From: Sciurus carolinensis
Taxonomy: Eukaryota > Chordata > Mammalia > Rodentia > Sciuridae
Direction of reading: 5' to 3'
Length of the DNA: 64,000 nt
NCBI RefSeq assembly: GCF_902686445.1
Contig: NC_062213.1
Coordinates: 5,639,241 to 5,703,240, forward strand
Shown here: one piece after another, positions 1-11,290 of the stretch
Numbering within the stretch: the stretch's first letter is position 1
Layout: each line of letters opens with the position of its first letter
Notes under the pieces: model-generated
Seen by the model: the letters and a program-made list of their open reading frames with translations, nothing else
The model's database searches: none
Told to the model about the DNA's origin: nothing
Program-made: the position numbers and the translations under genes

Positions 1-1494
1 TCCGCTCAGCTCAGAGAGTGCTGAGAACTCACCAGGGCACGTCCCACTCTTGCCTGTGATTGGCAGAGCTGCTTTGTCCTCCAGAGCTCTGGCTTAATTG
101 CACATCCTGGTCCCCCATGGTGAGGTAAAGACAGAGACATCACCTTCCTTGTTCTCATCCTTCCTTGTTCTCATCCCAGAACCCGCCGGTGGAAAGCAAC
201 CCTCAAATGTTAACCAAGTAAGTTCCTGAGTGTTGTGAGGAAGAGGAGGACAGGAGCTAGTTACTACAGAAAGCTTACTTAGTGGAGAGCCTGTGGATGC
301 ATCTGAAGCCCTGGGTGAGAAGTCTGGAGGCTTCAGGAGGAGTGGGAGTCAAGAGGAGACCTGAGGAGAGTCTCTGGTTCCCCCAGCTCTTCTGAATGCA
401 TGTTAGCTATGTACACAGCAAGGTCACGACTGGGCCTGACTTTTCTTCATATTTCACACACTTATTCCAGAGTGGGTACTCAATTACTAGCCAAATGATT
501 TAATGGCATACTGAGCATTAACCACAACCAAATTAAATTAATTAGATGTTTAATTAACATTATTACTTTTTTTTCTATTTTCACCATATTTTGAATGGTG
601 AGCTCATTTTAGATTAAGAAACTACTAAGGTCAAGATGGCTTAATGGCTTGAATCATAGATGATAGAGATGAAGATGAGGGGAATATCGACCAATAACTG
701 AAGCACCCTTAATCCAAACCACAGGGAGCCAAGGGTGGAATCAAAGCTAAAGAGAGAATGTGCAAGATGAAGTGACCACCTAACCTGTCGCCAGAAAACT
801 TGCAGCAAACTGAAAGAGGAAAGACAAGCAATAAACACCACCGCTGGTGAACAAGCAGAGCGGCCAAGCACAGCGAGGGAGGAGCCTCCAGGGGCTGGAG
901 CAGGTGGCTGCTGCCTGGGCACATGGGACGGGCATCTTGGGACCTTCTGGAACTGAGGGGATGGGGATGGGCGGACCCTGCTTAGAAGTCATGGCACAAT
1001 CATCTCAGTGACAACGAAGAGACACCACAGGTTTCAGATATGGAGATTTGAGTGGGGAGTGAAGGAGCGGAGTGGGTGAGGATTGAAGACAGTCTACAGG
1101 AGAGTGGCCGACAGTGACCCAGAGAGGGTGAGAGGGGGCTGCAGATTCGGAGGGAGAGAGGGAAGCTGAAGTCCTGAACACACTTAGGGCCACGTGGCCA
1201 TGTCCCTTTCCACATGGAGATCACAGGACCCCAAACTGTATTGACGTTAGAGATGACAACAAACTCAGGGCCTGGCTGACCAGAGCTCAGTGTTTGGGGG
1301 ATGGCTGCCCTGTTTTCTATCCCTTTACTTGCACTGGATGAATAAAGGTATCCCATTGCTGAACTCACAGGGGATAAAATTCACTCTTCTCAATTCCATG
1401 CTCCAGTCTCTGGAAATGTGCCCCCAAGTTCACCACATAGACACTGTGTTCTTAATTCTGAAATCACACACAGAGAGAGGTTGTCCTTCAATTT
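1..1494. other. unique sequence, no gene recognised
   Basis: Mixed-composition mammalian DNA. An A+T-rich patch lies at about 525-620. The short reading frames on both strands show no domain, no conserved motif and no convincing splice context. A perfect 16-bp tandem duplication (143-174) is listed separately. Confidence 0.6.
143..174. repeat. 16-bp perfect tandem duplication
   Basis: The unit CCTTCCTTGTTCTCAT occurs twice back to back (143-158 and 159-174). Two identical units suggest a recent slippage or micro-duplication event. No function is implied. Confidence 0.9.
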
Positions 1495-1634
1495 AATTTG
1501 ATTCAATCAATATTTACCAAAGGTCAGTCAGGTTAATGCATTTAATATAGTGGACTCCACACAGAAGAATACGGAAAATGAAAGGCTGGGCTTTTGGCTT
1601 TCAATAGTTTGCAATCTAATTGGAACCAAAAAGT
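1495..1634 (+). repeat. possible L2 3'-end fragment
   Basis: The stretch starts with a 'TTCAATCAATATTTACC'-like phrase and ends with 'TTGCAATCTAATTGG'. Both resemble the 3' portion of LINE-2 ('caaatatttattgagc ... cttacattctagt'). Divergence is high and the middle aligns poorly, so this is a weak call that could be chance A+T-rich similarity. Confidence 0.35.
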
Positions 1635-4600
1635 AGAGGCAGTGCAAAGAATATATATCTTAGTAGAAAGTATTGACTGTATTTGAAACATATGAAAAGG
1701 CACCAAGATTTTAGTTTATAGATTTTAAAGGTTCTAGTTAATCTATATGAGGTGGATATGATTTTACTATGGATTTCCATTATAAATGACAGACATGTGC
1801 TACTTGGGGAGAAATTCTTACTCAACAGAGTCAAAAATGTTTGGAAAGGTGGGTGTTAAGATGCTGCTGATGGTTTATCTTTCTGGGGTCAGACATCTTC
1901 TCCAGGACTGCTCATCCAGGCTGTCTCCGGGGAATCTCTCAGACTCTGATGGATTTCACCATGTACAATGTCCCAACGTGAACTGACAAGTTTGAGATGC
2001 TTCACTGAGAGGAGAGCAGACAATGTCCCCTGCTCCCCAGTGGATACTTAGCCAAGCTGAGCACCCTTAGTCTAGACAGCAGGGGCCTTCAAGTCAAAGC
2101 CAACTGGTTTCATGGTCGATGATCCAATGAGGATTCCTTTGTCATTCTTATTCTCCCTGGGGAGAGAAATAACTCTAAGCTTTCCTTCTGAGGTGTGAGA
2201 CCTTTCTCATCTAAGAGCCCCAAAGGTCAACGTGCAAAGTCAGATGTCTCTGGGTCCAGAGATGCCAGTGTTTGAATTAGTGATGGACAAAGTTAAGCTT
2301 TTAGGGGCATCAGCAAGAAAGATCCCATGACCCAAAAAGTCAGATTTGCCCTTCTCTCCACTAATGAGGAATAATCTTCCACATGTGATCATGGGCAATT
2401 TTTATTTCTGCCATAAGTAAATCTCCCCATGGAGGAGAGCAGGGCAGGGAAGACATCTTGTCCACTCACATCCACATGGAGAAGGGAGAACAGTCAGGGG
2501 CTGCACTACCTTGAGTCGAGCTCAGAAGTGTCAGGGAAGATGGCCTATGACAACCTGAGGCCACAAGAGGGCTAGTTCCATATGGATTGACCAAAACTGC
2601 CTTGTTTTTGGTTTCTTTTGAGATAAGAGTAAGAAGAAATGTGACCTTTGAATTGGAAAGCCCTGTTGAGTCCTTGGGTATATCTGAGGAGACCAAATAA
2701 GAAGGACATGTGTCTTCCAACCACCAGTGGAACGAGGCGAGGCTCTTCTCCAATGAATAAGGAAGGGAAATGTGACTTCCATTTTGCACCAGAGTCTGGT
2801 GAAGGTGGCCTCTCTGATCATGCCTGCCATTTTGCTCGATTCAAGCAATGTAGAAGTGTAGCAGCCACCAAATCTAAGCCTTGAATGAAGGTGCCACTCT
2901 TTGAGGGAGGGCTAGCCAGGCAGGACGGCCTGGGTGATCACCAAGGCTCTCCACCAACGGGGTGGCCAGCGGGGACCCAGCCAGGGCTGTGCTTCTCCTG
3001 CACTTTCCAGCCGATTTTCACTGTTAGCTTTTGCTCTTGTTCAATCAGTCAGTTTAACACACCCAGGGCTCTATCTGGCATTATCTGCCAAGCACAGGAA
3101 ACCTACCAGAGGTGAAAGGTGCTCCAGAGCAGTGCACGCAACCCCCTCTTCATCTCTCTGAGGTTGTCCTGGGGGTAATCAGGGTCACGCTGTACCTGAA
3201 ACTTCAGATGAGCTGTTCAGTTAGATGAGATGTCAATGCTCAGTAGAATACTAAACTGAAAAGCCTGCTTTCAGTTTAAACACTAATTTACATTTGGGAA
3301 AGAAGACCCTCAGCTTCACGTAGAAAATTTAACTATGCCCCCACCCCTGCCATGCCAGCTAAAGAGATCAGTTAGATATGCGTTCAGATCCAGAATCAGC
3401 ATGATGCTGTATACAATTATTTAAGATATTCAAAACACATTATTTTAACTGCATTAACCCAATCATTTGAGAATTTCTTTCTCAAATTTTAATGAAACAA
3501 GGGGGTTTATTGGCAATAAACTATTTAAAATTTTAAAACACATTCATTTGGATTCACCTGTACAAACAAGTTCAATTGCCAGGGGGATCTTCATGTACCC
3601 ATATTTGGAGTCCAAGTTTCTCTTTCCCAATTTGTCTGTCTTCAAATTATGTTAATGTTGTATTTAAAACAAACAGTTTTTAATGAAAAACATCTGGAGA
3701 GTCAGGAAATGACATCATATGTGCACATACAAAACCATCGGAGAACGGCTGCTCCAGTCCAGCCCTCTGCCCTCGCTTGGTAAGCCAGGGTTTGCACGCC
3801 TGGCTCACAGAGGCAGCCAAACTCACGTACATGAGGTGACAGCCATCTGTGGGTTAGCTGCTCACAGTCCAGGGGAGGAGGCCCACAGGGGAGGTACCCT
3901 TGAGAACAGGGTGTGCCGCTGGGAGCTGTGGGGACGGGTTCTGCAGCCTCACTAGAGTGGGGTGCCCCCTTTCCCGATGGGCATGGGCTTGACTTGTTTG
4001 CATCATTCCACAGACTGGCAGGGAAAGGAAACCAGACGCTCAGTGCTAAGCAGAAACCAGGCCCCGTCCCTTTATATGGAGGGTGTTTGGCAAGGGAGTC
4101 CTGTCCCCGGGAATGGCATAAAGGGGCAGGTGGGTCACAAGGTCACGCACCAGACCTTGGGGCAGCATCTGAGGCCCGGCCTTCTCTGAGGTCTCACCCC
4201 TGCAACAGGAGATGTTGTGACACAGCCCTTCTCTACTGCTGATGCTGACGTCCCCCCATAAATGGCAGCTACTCTCTCAATGCATCAGTCTTTTCTTTTT
4301 CTCTATCCCAGTTCCACATTCCATTTGTCTAAGACCCTCTACAGTATTAGTGCTCCGGAATGTGATCTTCTGTCTAGTTCTGGCTGTGCACACTGGTTAG
4401 ACTGGCGGCCTCCTCCCCTCTTCAGATAGCCCCCCGCCCCTCACCCTCAGTGCTTCTTCACACCCTCTGCTGCCTCCAATTCTGTCATGGGGGGCGTGTG
4501 TCCCGAGGAGGCTGATTAAATCGTCCAGGCTGCGTTGCTGGTAAGGTTTCCAGGATGGTTCACGTTATAACTGCAATTGCTACTACGGACTGTTAAATGG

Positions 4601-6504
4601 GCCCTTTACACCTGGCCTCCCGCACATGGGGCATGTTTCTGGCAACAGACCATCATACCATATTCTGTTTGTGTTGATTGCAGTACCTTCATGGTTGGGG
4701 AAAACAGATATCTAATGAGAAGAAGGTAAATCTTGCTGTAACAATACTGGAAAGTGTCACTTTAGGAAGGAGTGAAGACAGCAACTCACTGGCTTCCAGT
4801 CTGGTGAAGTAAGGTGTGGGGCACTGGCAGCCCCTTTGTGTGGCTGGACACCCTTCTATATCTGTTGGAAGTTTGGTGGGGTCAATGGCTCAGCCTCAGG
4901 CCCTGCATCCTGTGAGTCCTGCAGTTGTGGGCTGACTTGAGGAGCCAGCCAAACTAGAGAGAAGCATGTTTATTGTTCGGTGGTCCTGGAGATGGTTCTA
5001 CTGGAGATAGGTCGACAAGAAGATGACCGTGCCTAGGAAGAAACCTGGGCCCACAGTCAGAGAGGGCAGGCTCTCTCCTGCTTCGCGAAGCGGCCACTCC
5101 CAGAGCGGAGAGCCACAGGAGCGTAAGCCAGGGCAGTGCCCTCTGTCCAAGCCTGGGAACTCTCAGTGGGGCAGGGGCCCCTGGAGCGGCTGATGCAGAC
5201 TGCCTCCCTAGACCCTCCCAACAGCCTCGCAGGAAGTCTTGCCTTCCTCGCCAAGTCCTATCTTCCACTGACAGAGGTCACCTTGGATTTGTGTGTAAGG
5301 GGAAGGAGGCCTGGAACGCTTGCTTCCCTGCCACACCTTGAACGAGGAGCCGATGTGAACCGAGTCTGCATGCGTGGGGTGCTGCTGAGGTGGCAGACAA
5401 CGCTCCTCTCCAGATTCTGGGATCAGCTAGGACCATGTCCTCTCCACCTCCCTTGACTTGCTTCCTGGGGCCACAGCACGCGGCGAGGCCCTGTGCTGCG
5501 TGTCGAAGGCTCACCCAGTAGGAGGCATTTGTCAGAATGTCTCCCCGTCTGACAATTTAATTGGAACAAATTTTGGAACTTGTAGAAAGATTATTGAAGA
5601 GGTTTTAAATGTCTCACAGGAGAGCCTATAATAGCTCTCCCAAATGGCAGAGAAATGAGCAAGCAAGGTGGTCTTTCCACAGGTGACAGACCTGGAGCCC
5701 CTCCCATCCCCTAACCCTTTGCATTTTAACATAAGTGACAGACTTCAGCTTCCCAATTAGACCTTAAAAACAGCCTGCTCTAGAGAAGATGAGCTCCAAA
5801 TTAACTAACTAGCAGAAGGTTTCCATCCTGAGCTTGCTGCTTACTTGCTCAGGCTGGGCCTTGATTTCCTTTTGGGGGGGCCACCGTAACAGGCCCTTCC
5901 CATGGCTGCATCAGGGAAAGCCACTGGAGTTTTCCTTTCAGACCAGAGAGCAGAGAGGGAAAAATACCAGCTGGAGTTATAAAATACCTTTTTTCCCTCT
6001 GGACCTTCCCTAAACAAAAGACAAATTAACCTTTACCCATGTCAGCAAAAAATAAGAGAGTTAGTTTAAAAGATCCCCAAATTAAGACTGTCACCTCTCC
6101 TGGAGGATCGACCATGCTTTGGCTCCCTTGATTACAATAAGATGGAAATTTCAGAACCTCCAAGGGACAGAAACTGATCAAAGCACATAATTTTCTGGAA
6201 AAGGGAGCGTTCTTCAGTAGATAGGCATCCCCTGGTGACAGCTGTCTGCCACAGGTGGACTCAGCCATCACACAGGACCTGGTTCCAGAGACTGAGATGG
6301 TGGGTGAGGGAGAGGGTTCTCTACCTGGACGAGATTGCACACTTCCTGTGGGACCCCACTAGGGTGCATGTCGGCAAGCGAAGGTGGTTCTGCTCCTTCT
6401 TTGAGTTATGTTAATTGCTGTTGGGGGTCAGAATCATGGCCTGTGCTGATACCCACTTGGAGCCCTGCTGTGCCTTGCTCGTGATCCTCTCTTCTATTCA
6501 TGGG
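1635..6504. other. unique sequence, no gene recognised
   Basis: About 4.9 kb without a recognisable exon or interspersed repeat. G+C rises at about 3.7-4.2 kb and 4.9-5.5 kb, where several overlapping frames of 60-109 codons appear on both strands. None has a domain or protein-like composition, and long frames are expected in G+C-rich DNA. A 12-bp perfect palindrome, GCTTCGCGAAGC, lies at 5080-5091. Confidence 0.6.
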
Positions 6505-6623
6505 ACGTGCAACAACAACAACCAAAAAAAAAAAAAAAAAAACAAAAAAGAAGAAAAATAAAAAAGCAAACACACGTGCACACACACACGCACACATGCA
6601 TGCACCCATGTATACACACATAC
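6505..6623. repeat. A-rich tract plus (CA)n microsatellite
   Basis: An A run (about 6523-6542) is followed by A-rich degenerate sequence and then alternating CA/CG/TG steps up to the start of the SINE at about 6624. The tract precedes the SINE, so it is not that element's own 3' tail. It may be the expanded tail of another insertion. Confidence 0.85.
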
Positions 6624-6808
6624 TCCAGACATGGTGCCACACACTCAGGAGGCTGAGTGAGTTAGGAGAATCCTTGTGTTAGAGCTCAGCCTGGGCAACT
6701 TACTGAAACCTTGTCTCAAGATAAAAATAAATAAATAAATGAAAGGACTGGAGGTGTAGCTCAATGATAATGCACCCCTGAATCCGATGCCCAGTACCAG
6801 AAATAACA
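6624..6808 (+). mobile_element. B1-dID-type dimeric SINE, sense
   Basis: The left monomer reads 'CCAGACATGGTGCCACACAC ... AGGAGGCTGAG ... AGCCTGGGCAACTTA ... CTTGTCTCAA', which is the 7SL-derived B1 body. It appears shortened by about 15-20 nt near the usual 'gcctgtaatcccag'. An A-rich linker with ATAA/ATAAATA repeats leads to the right, ID-like monomer from about 6745 ('GGACTGGAGGTGTAGCTCAA ... CCCAGTACC'). Dimers of this design are known from Sciuridae and a few other rodent families. Such elements are Pol III-transcribed and depend on L1 enzymes. The element is degraded. Confidence 0.85.
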
Positions 6809-7845
6809 CAGGCAAATAATAAAGTACACAGGAGTTGACATGGCAGGTAGTGAGAGCCTCATGGGGCATTCGGAAAGGATGTGCCTCTACGTTCATAAAA
6901 GGAACGGCTGTGTCCGCCGCACACAGGTATGATGGGGTCAGTCGTTAGGTCTCATCTGCTCGCATGACAAAGGCAAGACGTGGTGGTTTGGCTCTACCTG
7001 GTTGCATTTTGGGGTTTTCTATGGGAGATTGTATTTAAGATGAAAATTCCCAGATAGTGACATAAACCACTTGCCTCTCGTCTAAGGAAAGCACGGATCA
7101 TTACAAACTCGAGTGGACTCCTTCCTGAGGCACCGGTTCTCATCTGTCCCCCTTCAGCGGGGCCCAGTGCGAGGGCTCAGGGAGGCTGGCCTCCTCCCCG
7201 AATGCGGTGGGCACCAGTCCTTCTCATCGTTCTCACTTCCTGGTTTGAAATGTGCTCGGGAACCTCTGAGGCCGCTACCTATTACACACCATTTTTAAAA
7301 AGCCCATTTTAAGCCCAGGATTGGGATGGGTAAGTGCAGCCAGGAGGCAGCAGGGACGGAAAACAGAAGCCAGTGGTGGGGGCGGCTGGTGTGGCTGGAG
7401 AACCTGAAGGGCTCGTCCCCCACAGGCTGCCGGCCTCCCCAGCGGGCTCTCCGTCCTCCTCTTCCTGGGCAGAACCTGACGCTCCCAGGCGGTGGGTTTC
7501 GCAGGGCAGCTGGAAGGAGCTGAATTAACAAAGGAGGAGGATCTGAGGTCAGTGGTTTCCGGCCCAGTAGACGAGAGTGTTGGAGAAGCCTTGCTTTCTT
7601 CAGGGAGAAATGTTTCCTCACGAGCTCTGACTTCTTCCTTGGAGACTCTACGTTTGATAGTAAAAATGGAGCCGAGGAAAGAGTTGTAACTAACCCTATT
7701 AAAACGTTCCCCTCCAGGAGTCCTGTAGCAATTTCACACTTCCCGTTGCCGTGAAACTGAACAGCGGCTGCAGGAGCCGGTTCCTTCTCCAGGGAGACAG
7801 ATTTAGGAAGCCCTCTCTGCTTCTGGAACAGCACTCACTTCCACC

Positions 7846-8025
7846 ATGGCGGCGCCCATCTGTTTTACTGCAGCGGCCTACTTCCTGAAATTCTGTCGCC
7901 TTTGCTGGTCCTGGAAGGGAAGGACCAGTGTCCATATTTCTGGCCTCCGTGTCCTCAGCGATCGGCATCATCGTCGTTCTGTAGATCCTTGTCAAGGGGC
8001 CATCATGCTCTCTCCACTGAACTGA
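7846..8025 (+). other. 59-codon ORF with strong Kozak start, coding status unknown
   Basis: The start codon at 7846-7848 lies in CCACCATGGCGG, a near-ideal Kozak context, and the frame ends at TGA 8023-8025. The peptide begins MAAPICFTAAAYFLKFCRLC and has no domain I recognise. The same bases contain ATGGCGGC, the core of a YY1 site, so a regulatory role would explain the motif equally well. The 3' end of the frame runs into MIR-like sequence, which argues against old coding function. I see no splice or promoter evidence. Confidence 0.15.
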
Positions 8026-8105
8026 TGGGAAGACCAATACCCAGGGAAGTCAAGCATCAGAGCCCGAACCTCAGGGCGGGTAACTGAGAGAAGCAGGATA
8101 GAAAT
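8015..8105 (-). repeat. degraded MIR, antisense
   Basis: Phrases such as 'GATGGGAAGACC', 'CAGGGAAGTCAAGC' and 'AGCAGGATAGAAATC' follow the order of an antisense MIR core ('gatgaggaaactg ... agaggttaag ... gggattcgaa'). The match is weak but ordered. Confidence 0.45.
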
Positions 8106-9024
8106 CTTTTGACGCCTATACATCGCACGTTAATAATCCTGTCAAACTGCTTCTGGTCAGTTTTCAATGTAGATCATGTAATTTGACAAGCCGTACCTAT
8201 GTGGGTGGGCACTGTACACATGTGACCACATGAGCATGTTCACGTATGTGCGAGAAGCAGGGCCCAGCAGCATGGAGGCCTGTGAGCGCCTTGCAGGGGG
8301 CCAGGATGGCCTTGCTCCCGGGGCAGAGACTCCTCTGGAGAGGCGGGATGGCCCGCAGCTGCATCTGACTTCCCAGGGGCAGCCCAGAATGGGGCCCCTG
8401 GGTGGTCTGGCTTCCTGGTTTCCTAAGGTGCCATGGCTGGTGGCACTATCTGCCACTAGCAGGAGAGGAGCCTGCAGGGCACAAAGGGCTGCCACACCCC
8501 AGCCGCGTTTCAGCCACGATGGGCAAGACAGGCTTAGAGACCAGGTTCCTCTCTCAACTTGGGTGGCTTTTTGGGAGAATCATTTAACCATTTTTGGTTG
8601 AGATTAAAAGACACTGTAGAGAAAGACACTGCAAGTGGTGATGAGGGCCATGTTCCAGCTTTTGTGACTTTGTATACGCAGAGGGTGTGATTGTGAAGGA
8701 GCCGCGTGGCAGTTCTTAGCATGCAGTCTGGTTACTAATTGCCTGGTTAGAGTAATACGAAGAAACTGGGAACAACTGATTGCCTTAAAAGCAAGAAACC
8801 TATTTACTAGGTGGGAGGAAAACTTATTTTTCACTCTATTTATTTTAGTATTGAAATTGGTTTCCTCGTATATGTATTAGCTACTATGTGAGCACACAAT
8901 ATTAAATTAATTATTTTGAGAATAAAATGACTTCTATACATGAAAGTGGTTACCAAAGTGGGAATACCCGTGGGTTTCCCACCTCCCACCACTCAGGTCC
9001 CGTCTCACACATGCAAATCTAGAT

Positions 9025-9672
9025 GTTTTTAAATCTTTAAATTTTATTTGTTCTAATTAGTTATACATGACAGTAGAATGTATTTATGCATTTTGATAGA
9101 TCATATGTAAACAGAGTGTAATCTCATTTTTCTGACTGTCCTTATTGTAGGATCACTTAGGTCAAGCAGTCATGAGGTAATAGTGTCTGTTTCACTCTAC
9201 TATCATTCCTTCCCCCACACCTCTTCCCCTCCCTTCACTCCCCTCTACCTAATCTAAAGTAACTCTATTCTTCCCTATCCCCTCCCCCTTATTGTGAATT
9301 AGTTTCTGCATATCAGAGAAAACATTCAGACTTTGGTTTTATGGGTTTGGCTTATTTTGCTTAGCATGATATTATCTAACTCCATCCATTTACCAGCAAA
9401 TGCCAGAATTTTATTCTTCTTTAAAGCTGAGTAATATTCCATTGTGTATATATATTTACAAACATATATATATATACACACACAGAATATTATATGTGTA
9501 TATATATGTATATATATATACAAACACCACATTTTCTTTATCCATTATCTGTTGGAAGAGCATCTAGTTGGTTCCATAGTTCAGCTATTGTGAATTGAGC
9601 TGCTATAAACATTGATGTGGTTGTGTCGCTGTAGTATGTTGATTTTGAGTCCTCTGTGTATAAACAGAGATT
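9025..9672 (-). mobile_element. L1 3' end, antisense, 5'-truncated
   Basis: Read on the minus strand this is the end of L1 ORF2 followed by the 3' UTR. The '+' strand shows 'TTATTTGTTCTAATTAGTTA' (3' UTR end), then the reverse complement of 'GCTAAG..AAATAAGCC', then the reverse of the 'YTMEYYSALKKNKILAFAGK' peptide (about 9370-9450). The sequence ends near 'GTGTATAAACAGAG'. A TA/CA microsatellite (about 9446-9523) has expanded at the 'GTATATATAC' step of ORF2. Target duplications are not evident, so this is an older copy than those at 10.5 and 22.6 kb. Confidence 0.9.
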
Positions 9673-10329
9673 TGATTGAGGACACTCACTGCGGGGCTGT
9701 AGATGATGCTGTCTTTCAGGTGTCACCTCTTTGACTGGTGACCACACTCCTGTAATGTCCCCCAACACCTTGTAGACTGGCATAGACCCTCCGTGGGTCT
9801 CTTATTTATAACTGTAGGACTCTCAGGGCATTGGCAGTAGGAGTGGTTGGTCATCTATCTGGGAACTGCCTGAACTATCCTGGAGATGCAGGGTTGGCTG
9901 CTGGTCACTGGGTGGGGCTGCCTTTGGTGAGGTAAGGAGCCTGCGTCACATCTGCTCCTGCCATTCTTCCTTCACCATGCCCACCCAGCATGTCCTTGTG
10001 GCAATGCAAGGGACCTCAAAATAGGAGCTGCCAAGCCCTGTTGTTCAAGCACCTTTCAGGACTCTGCATCATATCCATGAATGTTCCATAGCCAAAGCTG
10101 GTCAAACCCATAGGTCAGGAACTGTACTCCACAAGGGTTTCTCAGTTTAGAAATCTTGAAGGCAAAAAATATGGTATATTTGTATAAAGGGAGTGTAGGC
10201 ACGCAGCAAGAGTCAGACCACCAGATGCACTCCTGAGACCTCTATTCTCTAAGCCCTGCCCACCATGGTTTGCCCAAAGGCCTGGTTCAAAGAGTTCTGA
10301 GCTGCAGGAAGTTGTACTTTGCTGGGGTA
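9673..10329. other. unique sequence, no gene recognised
   Basis: Unique-looking DNA between the antisense L1 end and the outer target duplication of the nested L1 block. No domain-bearing frame is visible. Confidence 0.55.
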
Positions 10330-10345
10330 AGAAGGTCCAGTTCCT
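10330..10345 (+). repeat. outer target-site duplication, left copy
   Basis: AGAAGGTCCAGTTCCT here matches AGAATGTCCAGTTCCT at 16426-16441 at 15 of 16 positions. The two copies bracket the whole nested L1 block, so they date the older insertion. Confidence 0.75.
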
Positions 10346-10489
10346 TATTGTGGATTAGCATCTGTATATCAGAGAAAACGTTCAACCTTTGGTTTTTTGG
10401 GATTGACTTATTTCACTTAGCATAACATTCACTTAGCATGACATATGTATAATATGTCAAAATACATCCTACTATTATGTATAACCAAT
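10346..10489. mobile_element. older 5'-inverted L1 (left part), split by the full-length L1
   Basis: From 10346 to about 10440 the sequence is antisense L1 ('TTATTGTGGATTAGCATCTG', then the reverse of 'GCTAAGTGAAATAAGTC'). At about 10440-10450 it switches to a sense L1 3' terminus ('ATATGTCAAAATACATCC ... ATTATGTATAACCAATAAG'), which resumes as 'CCAAAAGAA' after the younger L1 (about 16411-16425). An antisense 5' part joined to a sense 3' part between target duplications is the signature of twin-primed L1 integration. Confidence 0.65.
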
Positions 10490-10501
10490 AAGAATAACAA
10501 C
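10490..10501 (+). repeat. target-site duplication of full-length L1, left copy
   Basis: AAGAATAACAAC is repeated exactly at 16410-16421, directly after the poly(A) tail. This fixes both ends of the element inserted between them. Confidence 0.9.
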
Positions 10502-10511
10502 AGGAGGTTTT

Positions 10512-10520
10512 CAAGATGGC
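10512..10520 (+). promoter_or_regulatory. YY1-like site at L1 start
   Basis: CAAGATGGC begins 11 nt into the element. The human L1 5' UTR has a CAAGATGGC YY1 site at nearly the same distance, where it helps position transcription initiation. Conservation of both sequence and placement supports the same role. Confidence 0.7.
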
Positions 10521-10572
10521 AGACTAGAGGGTGACTGCATTTCATGTCGCCCCAGGACTCAGAATTCAAGAA

Positions 10573-11000
10573 GAGGAGGTTTTGAGAGACTCAGGACCAA
10601 CTGAGAACTGTCAGATGAGTCTCTCCCACTGGGTGATGTTCCCCGGCCAGGGTGGTAGACCCGAATGCAGAGAACTTTGTGGAGAAGAGTTGCCAGAGAG
10701 ACTTCCCTGCTGGAGCGGTGAACCAGGATGGCCAGGAACATCACAGAGGAGGGTTGCCCAGTGAGAGACTTCTGTGCAGAGTGAGGGTCCCCAGTCCCTG
10801 TGGTAGTTCTGGACCCCAGGGAATGTTGCAGAGGAGGGCTGCCCAGCGAGAGGCTCCCTTGCAGGGTGAGGCTCCCCAGCCCAGGTGGTAGTTCCAAACT
10901 GAAAAGAACTTCTCGGAGGAGAGCTGCCCAGCAAGACTTCCCCACTGGGTGAGTCTTCCCCACCCTGGGAGGCTTTCCACCAGAGTGGTAGAAACAGAGA
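10573..11000 (+). repeat. ~85-bp degenerate tandem units in L1 5' UTR
   Basis: Units begin with a 'GAGGAGRGYTGCCC'-like phrase at 10573 (degenerate), 10682, 10746, 10831 and 10916. The last three starts are exactly 85 bp apart; the earlier spacings are about 109 and 64. Within each unit the order is GAGGAG..TGCCCAG, then 'GAGAGRCTYCC', 'GGGTGAG.YTCCCC' and 'GGTGGTAG'. The repetition creates overlapping spurious frames of 77-134 codons on both strands. Confidence 0.85.
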
Positions 11001-11290
11001 CCCAGGCCCAGACCAGGCGAGCCCCAGCCAGCAGTCTAGTCCCCCATTGGCTGATCATTCATCAACAAGTGGAAGTGCCTCTGCCCACTAGCAGGGAATA
11101 TACCCCACCTGAAGGTCATGACCCCTAGAGGGGCAGCTTCCTTTTGGAGCACTGCATTATCAAATTCCTCCAAGACTTCAGGCTACTGAAGGCTAGGAGG
11201 TGAGGAAATCTACAGGGACACTATAAGTCAATAGAGGAAATCTGCAATATATCAGAGTTTCACTACTAGATGGGGAGATACCTGAGCAAT

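Larger units (their letters stand above)
6809..9024. other. unique sequence with a G+C-richer core
   Basis: The core at about 7110-8050 is richer in G+C and CpG than its surroundings. It carries a 180-codon antisense frame (7295-7834) without any domain and a 59-codon sense frame with a strong Kozak start (7846-8025, listed separately). A degraded MIR-like segment is at 8015-8105. The remainder, 8106-9024, shows no recognisable element. Confidence 0.5.
10502..11290 (+). promoter_or_regulatory. L1 5' UTR / internal promoter region
   Basis: About 790 bp precede the ORF1 region. They contain a YY1-like site at the very start (10512-10520) and degenerate tandem units of about 85 bp (10573-11000), followed by a non-repeated stretch. 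In L1 elements the 5' UTR holds an internal Pol II promoter that initiates at or near base +1. Tandem promoter monomers are established for mouse L1. Whether these units act as monomers is inference. Confidence 0.75.

Noticed and set aside
7295..7834. 179-codon minus-strand frame, the longest in unique sequence
   Set aside because: No recognisable domain or splice context. G+C-rich composition makes such a frame likely by chance, and its composition (Pro/Arg/Ser-rich stretches) looks non-protein.
10573..11000. Regularly spaced repeats that might suggest a CRISPR array
   Set aside because: The 85-bp units are contiguous and diverged, with no constant repeat/variable spacer alternation, and lie in an L1 5' UTR of a mammalian genome.
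10531..11058. Overlapping frames of 77-134 codons on both strands
   Set aside because: Generated by the 85-bp tandem units of the L1 5' UTR.
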